This document shows positions 48,755 through 57,305 of a stretch of DNA of 64,000 bases, piece by piece. Under the pieces are notes generated by a model that searched no databases, had not been told where the DNA came from, and saw only the letters and a program-made list of their open reading frames with translations. The translations under genes were made by a program, and so were the position numbers. Source of the stretch: DASQWC01 sp035640475. Its GTDB lineage: Bacteria; Actinomycetota; JAICYB01. The stretch is taken from the NCBI GenBank assembly GCA_035640475.1, contig DASQWC010000215.1, positions 9,571 through 73,570 of the forward strand, written 5' to 3'. Each line of letters starts with the position of its first letter. Position 1 is the stretch's first letter.

Positions 48755-49144
48755 ATGCAACGCATCGCTTTCGTTCTGCTCGCCGTCGCAGCATTGCTCT
48801 CGTCGTGCAGGCATGACACCCAGACTGTCGCCGAGCGCGCGCAAGCGATCGAAGCGCAAGTGTGGTCTCCGTACTGCCCCGGACGATTGCTCATCGATTG
48901 CACGACCAGTCAGGCGCGCGAATTGCGAACCGACATCGTCCGGAGGCTGCAGCGCGGAGACTCGACCGCTCGAGTACTCGACTGGATACGGCTCAATCAC
49001 GGTCAGGAGGCGCTGGCCCGGCCGAGCTCGGGTGCCGTGTGGGCCGTCCCGATCGCGTTGTTGTTCATCGGAGCGATCGTCGTGGCGTGGCTCATCAGAC
49101 GGTGGTCGCGCTCGCCGGCGCGGTCGGCGAACCCGACCGCATAG
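48755..49144 (+). CDS. CcmH-like lipoprotein
   Basis: A 129-residue exported protein. A signal peptide (MQRIAFVLLAVAALLSSCRH) ends at a lipobox-like LLSSC with lipidated Cys at about residue 18. It continues with a CcmH-like domain: VWSPYCPGRLLIDCTTSQAR then ELRTDIVRRLQRGDSTARVL. A C-terminal transmembrane helix is near residues 97-115. The Cys spacing is C-x6-C rather than the CxxC of CcmH from gamma-proteobacteria. CcmH normally reduces apocytochrome c; other cytochrome c maturation genes are not in this window. Confidence 0.72.
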   Translation: MQRIAFVLLAVAALLSSCRHDTQTVAERAQAIEAQVWSPYCPGRLLIDCTTSQARELRTDIVRRLQRGDSTARVLDWIRLNHGQEALARPSSGAVWAVPIALLFIGAIVVAWLIRRWSRSPARSANPTA

Positions 49145-49154
49145 ACTCGGCCGC

Positions 49155-49781
49155 GTGAAAATCGCATTCCTTCTCTACGACAACATGACGGCGCTCGACA
49201 TGATCGGGCCGTACGAGGTGGTCGGACGGCTCCCGGGAGCCGACGTGCACTTTGTCGCAGTGGAGCCCGGCGTGAAGCGCACCGACCAGAACCTCGGCCT
49301 CACAGCCGACGAGGCGATCGACGATGTGTCGTCGCCGGACATCGTCGTCGTCCCCGGCGGCGACGAGCGCGGCCCCGCGTCCGACGAACGTCTGCTCGAC
49401 TGGCTCCGCTCGGCCCACGAGACGACGACGTGGACCACGTCGGTCTGCACCGGCTCCCTGATCCTCGCGGCGTCGGGAATTCTCAAGGGATTGAAGGCCA
49501 CGACGCATTGGTTCGCCATGGATCGGCTCGCCGAGTTCGGTGCGACACCGGTGTCCGAGCGAGTCGTCGAGGACGGAAAGGTGATTACCGCCGCCGGCGT
49601 CTCCTCCGGTATCGACATGGGACTGACCCTCGCCGCGCGCGTCGCCGGCGAGGATTTCGCGCGCGGAATCCAGCTCGGGATCGAGTACGACCCGCAGCCT
49701 CCGTTCGACGCCGGCTCGCCGGACAAGGCTCCGCCTGAGCTCGTCGAGGTACTGCGCGGCTACTACACGAACCGGGTCTAG
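49155..49781 (+). CDS. DJ-1/PfpI-family protein
   Basis: A 208-residue class I glutamine-amidotransferase-like protein. It starts KIAFLLYDNMTALDMIGPYE and holds VVPGGDERGP, and the nucleophile elbow TSVCTGSLILAASGIL with Cys at about residue 98. Later ATTHWFAMDRLAEFG and VSSGIDMGLTLAARVAG match the isonitrile-hydratase-like/AraC N-terminal branch. Function may be hydrolysis, a stress-related isomerisation or ligand sensing. The GTG at 49155 follows the CcmH-like gene by 10 bases. Confidence 0.85.
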   Translation: MKIAFLLYDNMTALDMIGPYEVVGRLPGADVHFVAVEPGVKRTDQNLGLTADEAIDDVSSPDIVVVPGGDERGPASDERLLDWLRSAHETTTWTTSVCTGSLILAASGILKGLKATTHWFAMDRLAEFGATPVSERVVEDGKVITAAGVSSGIDMGLTLAARVAGEDFARGIQLGIEYDPQPPFDAGSPDKAPPELVEVLRGYYTNRV

Positions 49782-49799
49782 CTCGGGAAAGGAGCAACC

Positions 49800-50228
49800 A
49801 TGCCCGTCCGTTCAGCTGAAGCCGTTTGGGAAGGCGACCTCCAGGACGGCAAGGGCACGCTTCGTCTCGGAAGCGGCGCCTTCGATGGCCAGTACTCGTT
49901 CTCGTCGCGCTTCGAAGAAGGAACTGGGACGAATCCCGAAGAGCTGATCGGAGCTGCGCATGCAGGTTGCTTCTCGATGGCGCTGGCTGCGGCATTGGCT
50001 CGCGAAGGACACACCCCGACGCGCGTCCAAACGACCGCCAGGGTAAAGCTCGAGAAGGTCGGTGACGCGATGACGATCACCGGCAGCGCACTGGAGTGCG
50101 AAGGCGAGGTCCCCGGCATCGACGAGGCGACGTTTCTCGAGTTCGCCGAGAACGCGAAGAAGAACTGCATCGTCTCGAGAGCTCTCGGCGCTATCGAGAT
50201 CACGCTCGCCGCGAGGCTGGTCTCCTAG
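49800..50228 (+). CDS. OsmC/Ohr-family peroxiredoxin
   Basis: A 142-residue peroxide reductase of the OsmC family. The two redox Cys residues are in IGAAHAGCFSMALAAALA (about residue 60) and ENAKKNCIVSRALGAIEITL (about 125). The N-terminal RSAEAVWEGDLQDGKGTLRL is typical of OsmC proteins. GAAAGGAGC lies 6 bases ahead of the ATG. It detoxifies organic hydroperoxides in the cytoplasm. It converges with the PrpD-like gene with a 4-bp overlap. Confidence 0.92.
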   Translation: MPVRSAEAVWEGDLQDGKGTLRLGSGAFDGQYSFSSRFEEGTGTNPEELIGAAHAGCFSMALAAALAREGHTPTRVQTTARVKLEKVGDAMTITGSALECEGEVPGIDEATFLEFAENAKKNCIVSRALGAIEITLAARLVS

Positions 50229-51697
50229 CCAGTGAGCAGCGCCGTCAGCTCGCGAACGTCGTCCAGCTCTTCGATGCGCTGAACGGCATCGAGCGCGTCC
50301 TTCCCCCGTGATTCATCGCCGGAGAAGTTCGTGAGGAACTTCTCTCGAACGAGAGCGGTCGTCTCGTCCCACGGCCGTCCGGCGCCGCCCAGCGGGATGT
50401 CCTGGAGCTCGGTGTACTCGGCCCCCGCGGTCGTCCGGAGCGTCACCTCGGTCGGGAACGTCATGACGTAATCCTCGAACGACCGGCCGGCTAGCGTCTG
50501 GCCGCCGAGCAGTGAACGAACCGACACGCTCCCGCGTTCGCCGATCTCGCCGGCGCGCTTGTCCATCTCCGCGTCGTGCGACATCTGCACCTTTGCCGCG
50601 ACGGCCTCGATCGCCTCGCGGTTGGCGTCGAGATACTTGTGTGACAGGAACTCCGGACCGAGCGCTCCGGCGTTGAGCATCACACCGAAGGACAACGCCA
50701 CCGAGAAGTTGATCGAGATCGGCTCGAGGCGCTCGTCCGAGCGATACGTCTGCGCGAAGCCTTCCATGCCCGAAGTCAGAAGCCCGCAGCGCACGGTGAT
50801 CTCGCCGACCTCTTCCGGCGCCGGACGCCGTCCGTTGTCGGCTTCGAACCGCCGGGAAATCTCAGTGAACGCATCCACGGCGGTGTCGATGTACGCGCAC
50901 CCCGGGACGACCTTGTAGCACAGCGAGTCGGTGACCCAGGCTTCTCCCAGGCCCGTCAGCATCCAGCCGAAGTTCTGTTCGTTGAACCTGCGCAGGAAGC
51001 CCTGGCGGTCCTCGAGGATCGACTGGTTGCCCGTCCAGCCGCGGGCGGCGAGCTCGGCGGCGCGGCAGCCGTCGATCGTCGTCGAAGCGGGGATCATCAG
51101 CTTCGAGTCCGGGCCCATGAAGGCGGGCATGAGCGGATAGGGCGGCTGCGTGAAAGCGACGCCGATGGCATTGGCCATTCGTCCGGCGTCCAGACCGACG
51201 AAGCGGCCGGCGACGCAGGCTCCTTCGAGGAGGTGGATGTAGGACCACATCTGTCCGTTCTGGGGGCCGAGTAGCAGCGCGCCGCCGAGCCGTCCACCGA
51301 CCTCGTTGCCGACGGTGATCGCCGTGAGCACGTCCTTACCCGACGCGCCCTCGAGCTCGCCGTACGCGAACGCGGCGCACACGGCCGAGTGTCCGGTGTG
51401 CCCGAAGCAGAGGTAGTCGTCGAAGTCGAAGGCAACCGAAGCGATGGTGTTCGCGAAGATCGCGTTGTGCCGCGGGAGCTTGTCTCCGCCGACGAAGACC
51501 GTCGACTCGCCCGGACCGCCCCACGACCGCGCGACCTCGGCCCCCGACATGGCGCCTTCCGAATGACGGCCGGCATGAACGGCGCCGAGAACGGACAGGA
51601 TCTGCGCTTTCGTCTTGTCGTGCAGCCGGGCCGGGATGTCGGCGTAGCCGAGCGTCGACGACCACTCGGCGATCTGTCGCGTCGCGCCCTCTGCCAT
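50225..51697 (-). CDS. MmgE/PrpD family protein
   Basis: A 490-residue protein of the 2-methylcitrate dehydratase fold. Early segments DDYLCFGHTGHSAVCAAFAY and GNEVGGRLGGALLLGPQNGQ match, as do MWSYIHLLEGACVAGRFVGL and KVVPGCAYIDTAVDAFTEIS. The family includes PrpD (propionate degradation) and enzymes of unknown substrate; without neighbouring prpBC genes the reaction is not certain. A single-copy gene on the minus strand, with no obvious partner. Confidence 0.88.
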   Translation of the reverse strand: MAEGATRQIAEWSSTLGYADIPARLHDKTKAQILSVLGAVHAGRHSEGAMSGAEVARSWGGPGESTVFVGGDKLPRHNAIFANTIASVAFDFDDYLCFGHTGHSAVCAAFAYGELEGASGKDVLTAITVGNEVGGRLGGALLLGPQNGQMWSYIHLLEGACVAGRFVGLDAGRMANAIGVAFTQPPYPLMPAFMGPDSKLMIPASTTIDGCRAAELAARGWTGNQSILEDRQGFLRRFNEQNFGWMLTGLGEAWVTDSLCYKVVPGCAYIDTAVDAFTEISRRFEADNGRRPAPEEVGEITVRCGLLTSGMEGFAQTYRSDERLEPISINFSVALSFGVMLNAGALGPEFLSHKYLDANREAIEAVAAKVQMSHDAEMDKRAGEIGERGSVSVRSLLGGQTLAGRSFEDYVMTFPTEVTLRTTAGAEYTELQDIPLGGAGRPWDETTALVREKFLTNFSGDESRGKDALDAVQRIEELDDVRELTALLTG

Positions 51698-51751
51698 GAG
51701 TCTGGAGACTAGCGCGGCGTAGTATCTACGCGCCCAAGACGAGGAGGAGCT

Positions 51752-52228
51752 TTGCCGCTACCCCGTTCGGTGCTTCGGATGAGCGACGATGAGCTCGAGT
51801 CGTTCCTGCAGCGCGAGCGCACCGTCCGGCTCGGCACGGTGTCTCCGGACGGCGCACCGCACGTCGCGCCGCTTTGGTTCGTCTGGGACGACGGAACGAT
51901 GTACTTCAACTCGCTCAAGCGCTCGCGGCGCGGCCGGGATCTCGCCCACGGCTCTCGTGTCGCGGCGTGTCTTGACGGCGGCCACGAGTACGGTGAGCTT
52001 CACGGCGCAGTGTTGTATGGAACGCTCCGCCCGCTGGACGATCCAGACCTGAGCGCTCGCGTGCGCAAGCTCTTCGGCGAGAAGTACTGGAACGGCATCG
52101 ATATCCCAGAAGTGAAGAGCCACACCTGGTTCGCGTTGAAACCCGACGAGATTGTGTCGTGGGATTTCAAGAAGATTCCGCAGGGACGTGACCGGCGGCT
52201 GCAAGCCACGAAGGAGGAAGGGAAATGA
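51752..52228 (+). CDS. Split-barrel (PPOX-type) flavin/F420-dependent oxidoreductase
   Basis: A 158-residue protein of the pyridoxamine 5'-phosphate oxidase-like split-barrel fold. ERTVRLGTVSPDGAPHVAPL and FVWDDGTMYFNSLKRSRRGR give the cofactor phosphate region, and GVLYGTLRPLDDPD-type strands follow. F420- and FMN-using members cannot be told apart by eye. TTG start at 51752 with GAGGAGGAG about 5 bases ahead. The stop overlaps the lipoprotein ATG (ATGA), so they are co-translated. Confidence 0.8.
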   Translation: MPLPRSVLRMSDDELESFLQRERTVRLGTVSPDGAPHVAPLWFVWDDGTMYFNSLKRSRRGRDLAHGSRVAACLDGGHEYGELHGAVLYGTLRPLDDPDLSARVRKLFGEKYWNGIDIPEVKSHTWFALKPDEIVSWDFKKIPQGRDRRLQATKEEGK

Positions 52229-52746
52229 TGCGACGACTACTCGGCGCCCTCGTGCTGCTCATGGCTCTCGCCGCGTGCGGCCGGGAAGGAAACCTCGTGG
52301 GGACGACGGTGGCGTCGGCGCCGCCGGAGACCACAGCTCCCGCGGAGACAGCTGCGCCGACCGAATCGCCGACCGCGGAGCCGACGTCGAGTCCCCAGGC
52401 CACCCAGACCGCCCCTTCGGAGACGTCGAGTGCGGCACCCGGCGCCGCCAATGCGGGCATCTTCGGAAGCGTCGTCGCCCGGCCCTCGTGCCCGGTCGAG
52501 GAAGCGAACAGCCCCTGTCCGGAACGGCCCGTGCCCGATGCCGAGGTGACGGCCAAGCAAGGTGACGACGTCAAGGGGTCGGCCCGGACCGACTCCAACG
52601 GCAAGTACACGCTCCGTCTCGCACCGGGGACCTACACGGTGACGGCGAGCTCGCCGTCTGTGATGAGCTGCGACACCCACGAGGTCACCGTGCGGGACCA
52701 TCAGTACACGCCGGTGCGGATCACCTGCGATACGGGGATTCGCTAG
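52225..52746 (+). CDS. Lipoprotein with carboxypeptidase-regulatory-like domain
   Basis: A 173-residue lipoprotein. The signal peptide ends at LMALAAC (lipidated Cys at about residue 18). A Thr/Pro/Ala/Glu-rich linker of about 45 residues follows. The C-terminal domain GSVVARPSCPVEEANSPCP to VRITCDTGIR is a small beta-sandwich with four or more Cys residues, like the transthyretin-type carboxypeptidase regulatory domain (DSNGKYTLRLAPGTYTVTA). It probably lies at the outer face of the membrane. The binding partner is unknown. Confidence 0.8.
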   Translation: MMRRLLGALVLLMALAACGREGNLVGTTVASAPPETTAPAETAAPTESPTAEPTSSPQATQTAPSETSSAAPGAANAGIFGSVVARPSCPVEEANSPCPERPVPDAEVTAKQGDDVKGSARTDSNGKYTLRLAPGTYTVTASSPSVMSCDTHEVTVRDHQYTPVRITCDTGIR

Positions 52747-54155
52747 GCGATCGTTACCGAGCGCGTGGTCATGTAGCCGGGCGTCTGTTGCATGGCGCGG
52801 CCCTGGGGCGAGTACTGCTCGGACGTGTGCGACGGTCCGAGGTCGACGCCGATCCGCAGGCGTCCGCGTGAGTCGGCGCGCGCGACCTTCGTCGCTCCAC
52901 CGCCGATCTTGTAGCTGCGGCCCGGACGGTACAGCGGCGCGGTCGTGACGGTTGCCCTGCCCGAGCCCGTGAGCGTGAAGCCCTTGGGCGAGACGTTCGT
53001 CATGTCGAGAAACTCACTCGTCTCACGGGCGACGGCGACGTCGTAGCCGTAGACCGAGAACGAGGGCGCGATCGAGCGGAACCGGAAGGGAAAGCGCGGG
53101 CGGGACGCCACGACGGGGAGTGAAGACCGCATCGGCTTGGCGAGGTGCTCGTAGAAGACCGGCAGGTGCTTTTCGAGCAACCACTTCGGCCACCAGCGCC
53201 ACGCATGGCCGCCCTCGTCCTCGCTGTAGGTCAGCCCCCCGGTGTGACCGATGGCTTCGAGCCGGTCGCGCAGGTACTGGTTGTCGAATCGAAAGGCTTG
53301 CTCGAACCCCCACGAGGCGCAGAGGTCGATCGACGCGTCGCTCGAGCAGGTAGCGCCCCAGTTGACGACGAGATCGAGGCCATCGAGGTTCGGCGCGAGC
53401 TCGACCGGGACGTTGCCGTAGTAGTACGTGCCGGCCTCCTGTGCTTGCAGCCCCGCCGCTATCGGCGTACCGAGGCCGCCGAACGAACGGCCCCCGACGT
53501 TGCCGGACATCGACCCCGCCGCGACGAACCGGTCGGGCGCTTTGGCCGCGTAGTGCAGCGCCCCGTAGCCGCCGTTGGACAATCCGGCGATCGCGCGGCC
53601 CCGGCGGTCGGCGATCGTGCGGAAGTGATGATCGACGTACGGCATGACGTAGTCGAGGACGTAGCGCTCATTGAGGATGGTCCTGTCGTAGCTGTCGTAC
53701 CACTGCGCGTCGCGGCCGTCCGGCATGACGACGATGAGCGCGTTCCGCGGGTCCTTCTTCGTCAGCGTGTCGATCATCGACCTGATGCCGCCCAGCGACA
53801 CCCAAGCCGCCTGGTCACCGCCGCCGCCGTGGAGCAGATAGAGAACGGGGTAGCGGAGGCCGCTGCGCACGTAGTTCGGCGGAAGGTAGACGCACACGCC
53901 CGACTGGAACGCGAGCGAGCCGTCCGGCGCGAGCGGCCCGCGCGGAAGACGCCGAATGACGAGCGAGCCTTTCGTCGCCTTCAGCTTGTCCTTGCACGCT
54001 TTGATCGGCGGTTGGTGCCCGGGGTCGTTGAAGGTGTTGCGGCCTTGTGCGCCGTTGTCCTGCTCCTTCGGCAACTCGTCGTGATCGGCGCCGGCCGGTG
54101 GAACGAACAACGACACGGCCAGCGCGACGGCCAACGGCAGCAAGCGACGCCTCAT
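52743..54155 (-). CDS. Secreted esterase (putative esterase D/S-formylglutathione-hydrolase-like)
   Basis: A 470-residue exported hydrolase. A Sec signal peptide (MRRRLLPLAVALAVSLFVPP then AGA) precedes an esterase domain with YPVLYLLHGGGGDQAAWVS and the nucleophile elbow AIAGLSNGGYGALHYAAKAP, Ser in GLSNGG at about residue 200. The His is likely in EGGHAWRWWPKWLLEKHL. The last 130 residues form a beta-rich extension. It resembles esterase D-type and antigen-85-type enzymes; the substrate is unknown. It converges with the lipoprotein gene by 4 bp. Confidence 0.85.
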   Translation of the reverse strand: MRRRLLPLAVALAVSLFVPPAGADHDELPKEQDNGAQGRNTFNDPGHQPPIKACKDKLKATKGSLVIRRLPRGPLAPDGSLAFQSGVCVYLPPNYVRSGLRYPVLYLLHGGGGDQAAWVSLGGIRSMIDTLTKKDPRNALIVVMPDGRDAQWYDSYDRTILNERYVLDYVMPYVDHHFRTIADRRGRAIAGLSNGGYGALHYAAKAPDRFVAAGSMSGNVGGRSFGGLGTPIAAGLQAQEAGTYYYGNVPVELAPNLDGLDLVVNWGATCSSDASIDLCASWGFEQAFRFDNQYLRDRLEAIGHTGGLTYSEDEGGHAWRWWPKWLLEKHLPVFYEHLAKPMRSSLPVVASRPRFPFRFRSIAPSFSVYGYDVAVARETSEFLDMTNVSPKGFTLTGSGRATVTTAPLYRPGRSYKIGGGATKVARADSRGRLRIGVDLGPSHTSEQYSPQGRAMQQTPGYMTTRSVTIA

Positions 54156-54185
54156 GAGCCTCCCCGCTCTCAACGCGAGCAGATT

Positions 54186-54749
54186 CTAGACGCGCGCCTC
54201 GTTCCGCCGCTGCAGGATCACGTCGACCGTCTCCTCGGGTGTCTGATCGGACGTGTCGAGCCAGAGTCCGATTCGCGGTGTTCTCTCGCGGAGCTCCTCG
54301 TCGAGACCTTCGATCGACCAGCTGCCCGGTCGGTACGCAGTCTTTGCACGCCCGGCTTCGCGCGCTGCGACCACATCCGGTCTTGGTACCAGGACAACGA
54401 CGTGCAATGGGCGAAATCGGATTCGCTCGACGAACCTCGTCAGGTAATCGCCGTACACGTTGTCCTGAACGATCGTGACGTACCCGGCATCCGCGAATGC
54501 ATCCGCAGTCTGTGCCGCAAGCCGATAGCGCAGATCGAGCTGCTCGAGCGCCTCGGGACCGGCATTGGGCTCCATTGGAATGCGGCCGACAACGAACATC
54601 TGACTGAACACGTCGCGTACGTGCGCAGATCTTGGAAAGCGCTGCGCGAGGCATTGCCCGATCGTGGACTTGCCCGATGCTTGGATTCCCGTAATCAGAA
54701 AGACGGCGCCTTCGCCGTCACCAGTCGCACGGGGGCGCGTACGCGCCAT
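54186..54749 (-). CDS. AAA-type small-molecule kinase (zeta toxin/chloramphenicol phosphotransferase-like)
   Basis: A 187-residue P-loop protein. FLITGIQASGKSTIGQCLAQ carries the Walker A, and HVRDVFSQMFVVGRIPMEPN is a substrate-contact segment. DNVYGDYLTRFVERIRF and PLHVVVLVPRPDVVAAREAG follow, a pattern seen in uridine/chloramphenicol phosphotransferase-like kinases. It is not part of a toxin-antitoxin pair: no antitoxin gene adjoins. It lies 5 bases downstream of moeZ and may be co-transcribed. Function unknown. Confidence 0.75.
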   Translation of the reverse strand: MARTRPRATGDGEGAVFLITGIQASGKSTIGQCLAQRFPRSAHVRDVFSQMFVVGRIPMEPNAGPEALEQLDLRYRLAAQTADAFADAGYVTIVQDNVYGDYLTRFVERIRFRPLHVVVLVPRPDVVAAREAGRAKTAYRPGSWSIEGLDEELRERTPRIGLWLDTSDQTPEETVDVILQRRNEARV

Positions 54750-54754
54750 CCTGA

Positions 54755-55945
54755 TCAGTAAACGGGAATGGAGGGATCGACCTCTTGCGCGAAGGCGTTG
54801 ATGCCGCCGGCGAGATTCTTCACCTTCGAGTAACCGATTGAGTTCAGGAACTGCGTCGCCTGTGCGCTCCGTGCGCCTGTGCGGCACACGACGACGATGT
54901 CGTCGGCCGTCGAGAGCTCGTGCACGCGGTTCACGACCTCGTTCATCGGCATGAGCTTGTAGTCCCACGGCAGCGTCGAGATCTCGAGCTCGAAGGGCTC
55001 GCGCACGTCGACGAGCACGGGCGGCGTGTCGGTCTTCATAAGCGCGGCGAGTTCCTCGGGCGTGACGGCCGGCACAACGCCCTCGATCTCCGGCTCGGCC
55101 CCCCGGATCCCGCAGAACTCCTCGTAGTCGATGAGCTCGGTCACGGTGGGGTTCTCACCGCAGATCGGGCAGGAGGGATCCTTGCGCACCTTGATGGACT
55201 TGAACTCCATCTCCAGCGCGTCGTAGAGCTTGAGCCGTCCGATGAGCGGACTTCCTCGCCCGATGAGGAGCTTCACAGCTTCCGTCGCTTGCACCGAGCC
55301 GATCGTCGCGCACAACACCCCGAGGACACCCCCCTCCGCACAGGACGGAACCATGCCCGGCGGCGGCGGCTCCGGGTACAGGCACCGGTAGCACGGTCCG
55401 CGCTCGGCCCAGAAGACCGAGACCTGACCCTCGAAGCGGAAGATCGATCCCCACACGTACGGCTTACCGAGCAGTACGCACGCATCGTTGACGAGGTAGC
55501 GTGTGGGGAAGTTGTCGGTTCCGTCGACGATCAGGTCGTAGTCCTTCAGGATCTCGAGCGCGTTGGACGAGTCCAGCCGCGTCTCGTGCAGGACGACGTT
55601 CACGTTCGGGTTGATCTCGGCGATCGAGTCGCGTGCCGACTCGGCTTTCGAGCGGCCGACGTCGGACTGTCCGTGGATGATCTGTCGCTGGAGGTTCGTC
55701 TCGTCGACGACGTCGAACTCGACGATGCCCAGCGTCCCGACGCCGGCGGCGGCGAGGTACATCGCGACCGGGGAGCCGAGGCCGCCGGCACCGATGCACA
55801 ACACCTTGGCCGCTTTCAGTCGCGTCTGGCCCTCCATCGCGACCTCGGGCATGATCAGGTGCCTCGAGTAGCGACGGACCTCGTCGAGATCGAGCTCCGC
55901 CCGTTGCTGGACGACCGCCTCGAATCGTTCGGTGCTCTCGCTCAC
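54755..55945 (-). CDS. moeZ: MoeB/ThiF-type adenylyltransferase with rhodanese domain (MoeZ)
   Basis: A 396-residue sulfur-carrier activating enzyme. The E1-like part has RYSRHLIMPEVAMEGQTRLK, the nucleotide loop VLCIGAGGLGSPVAMYLAAA, and two zinc-binding Cys pairs (CYRCL and CPICG). The rhodanese domain starts about residue 300, with the active-site Cys in VVCRTGARSAQATQFLNSIG. MoeZ thiocarboxylates small sulfur carriers (MoaD, ThiS, CysO) for molybdopterin, thiamin or cysteine synthesis. The carrier partner is not in the window. Confidence 0.95.
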   Translation of the reverse strand: MSESTERFEAVVQQRAELDLDEVRRYSRHLIMPEVAMEGQTRLKAAKVLCIGAGGLGSPVAMYLAAAGVGTLGIVEFDVVDETNLQRQIIHGQSDVGRSKAESARDSIAEINPNVNVVLHETRLDSSNALEILKDYDLIVDGTDNFPTRYLVNDACVLLGKPYVWGSIFRFEGQVSVFWAERGPCYRCLYPEPPPPGMVPSCAEGGVLGVLCATIGSVQATEAVKLLIGRGSPLIGRLKLYDALEMEFKSIKVRKDPSCPICGENPTVTELIDYEEFCGIRGAEPEIEGVVPAVTPEELAALMKTDTPPVLVDVREPFELEISTLPWDYKLMPMNEVVNRVHELSTADDIVVVCRTGARSAQATQFLNSIGYSKVKNLAGGINAFAQEVDPSIPVY

Positions 55946-56056
55946 GCCCTTACCTCATCCATACACGCCTGGCCATACACGTCTGGGGGAGAGAAACCGA
56001 ATCCACATGCGCGTCATTCCCGCGCGTCACTGGAATCAAGCGTATCCCAGCGACTG

Positions 56057-56947
56057 CTACGGACGGCGGGCCGGCTTCCGCTTCGGCCCTCGTTGCGCGC
56101 TCTTCTTCGCCGGACGGCGCGTCTTCGGCGCCGGCTTTCTCGGACGCTTGCGCTTCGCCGGTTTTCGAGCGGACTTGCGGGCTTCCGCTTCGCCGTTCTC
56201 CGAGGCCTCGGTCTCCGCTCCCTCGAGCGCCGGGATCGGCTCGGGTGCCGCACCCGGCTCCGCCGGCCACCAGCCGAGCTGGGCGCCGAGGCGGTTGCGC
56301 GGCGTCACGGCACGCGTGCTCTTGTTGAAGTTCCACTCGGCCGTCCGGCGCTTGCCGCGGTGATTGAACTTGACCCAAATGCGCCAGCGGCCAGTATGCG
56401 AGGCGCGGGCGTCCCACGCGTCGTCAATACCCTCGATCGTGTCGGCCGTGGCACGGCGATCCTCGAGGTTGCGCAGGACCGCTTCACCGAGCGGTAGTCC
56501 GGACTTTCCGAGTCGCGGACGGGACATCATTGCGTTTTGGGCGAGGCGAATGACTCCGCCGCGCTCGGTGAGCACGGGCTCCAGGAGACGTTCGACCCAC
56601 GCTTGGGGAGCCTTCGATACCTCGACGACCGACCTGACCGTCCGGCCCTCGCGAAGGAGCTGCTGGATCTCGCTGGCCGGAATCCGGCTGGTCGACTGCG
56701 AGCGTCCGACCGGCGGCAAGATCACACGCTTGGCGGGCTGTTCGGGCTCGCGAGCAGCCTTGGCCCCCTTGCCCTTGCCTTTCTTCCCACCCGCCGCTTC
56801 AGCGCGCGCGCGCTCGAGCTTTTCGATGGCCTTGACGAACGTGGCGTCAACGGGAATCCAGAGCGTGGCGTTCTTGGCGCCCTTGCGCTGGCTGAAGACG
56901 ACACCCTTGAGGTCGTGCGTGAACCCGAGGAGATACAAGCGATTCAT
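56057..56947 (-). CDS. sepH: SepH-like septation protein (DUF3071) with long basic tail
   Basis: A 296-residue protein. The N-terminal about 65 residues (MNRLYLLGFTHDLKGVVFSQ) and the helix-turn-helix-like SRIPASEIQQLLREGRTVRS segment (residues about 90-150) match the DUF3071/SepH design. SepH binds FtsZ and promotes septum formation in Streptomyces and mycobacteria. The C-terminal about 60 residues are unusually basic (KPAKRKRPRKPAPKTRRPAK) and resemble histone-like tails. Between the two lies a Trp-rich segment (WRIWVKFNHRGKRRTAEWNF) that is not expected in classical SepH. Start ATG at 56947. Confidence 0.7.
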   Translation of the reverse strand: MNRLYLLGFTHDLKGVVFSQRKGAKNATLWIPVDATFVKAIEKLERARAEAAGGKKGKGKGAKAAREPEQPAKRVILPPVGRSQSTSRIPASEIQQLLREGRTVRSVVEVSKAPQAWVERLLEPVLTERGGVIRLAQNAMMSRPRLGKSGLPLGEAVLRNLEDRRATADTIEGIDDAWDARASHTGRWRIWVKFNHRGKRRTAEWNFNKSTRAVTPRNRLGAQLGWWPAEPGAAPEPIPALEGAETEASENGEAEARKSARKPAKRKRPRKPAPKTRRPAKKSAQRGPKRKPARRP

Positions 56948-57022
56948 CGAGCGCTCCCAGTGCGTTTGAAGCGCAACGAGCATAACGATGTGGGAGCTGG
57001 GGCTACAAAGATCTGCGTCGTG

Positions 57023-57250
57023 CTACGCGGTGCGCCGCCGTGGGCGCATGCGGATCTCCGGAATCAGCCCGGCGTGCGCCAGTTCGCGGAGCGCGCGTTC
57101 CTCCTCGGCGTCGACGACCACTCCGCGGCGTCTTGGGCTCGGCTCGAGGAGCGCAGAGACCACGCAGTCGCGGCAGTGGTCGGTGTGCTGCATGGCGCAG
57201 GCATCGCAGGAGATCAGCACGGCCGCTCGGCTCCCGCCTGAGTGGAACAC
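57023..57250 (-). CDS. Small zinc-ribbon-like protein with CxxC-x6-CxxC motif
   Basis: A 75-residue protein beginning at GTG 57250 (VFHSGGSRAAVLISCDACAM). Cys residues are arranged as CDACAMQHTDHCRDCVV, two CxxC pairs with His between, followed by a helical, Arg-rich C-terminus (EERALRELAHAGLIPEIRMR). It probably binds zinc and nucleic acid or protein. It is read on the minus strand 75 bp ahead of the SepH-like gene, so co-transcription is possible. Family not recognised. Confidence 0.55.
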   Translation of the reverse strand: MFHSGGSRAAVLISCDACAMQHTDHCRDCVVSALLEPSPRRRGVVVDAEEERALRELAHAGLIPEIRMRPRRRTA

Positions 57251-57305
57251 ATGTTCGCATGATAGCCGGGCCGAAGGACACCCACCGGCGGTACGATCCC
57301 GGGCC

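Noticed and set aside
54186..54749. Zeta-type toxin of a toxin-antitoxin pair
   Set aside because: No antitoxin gene adjoins; the gene is next to moeZ and looks like a metabolic P-loop kinase.
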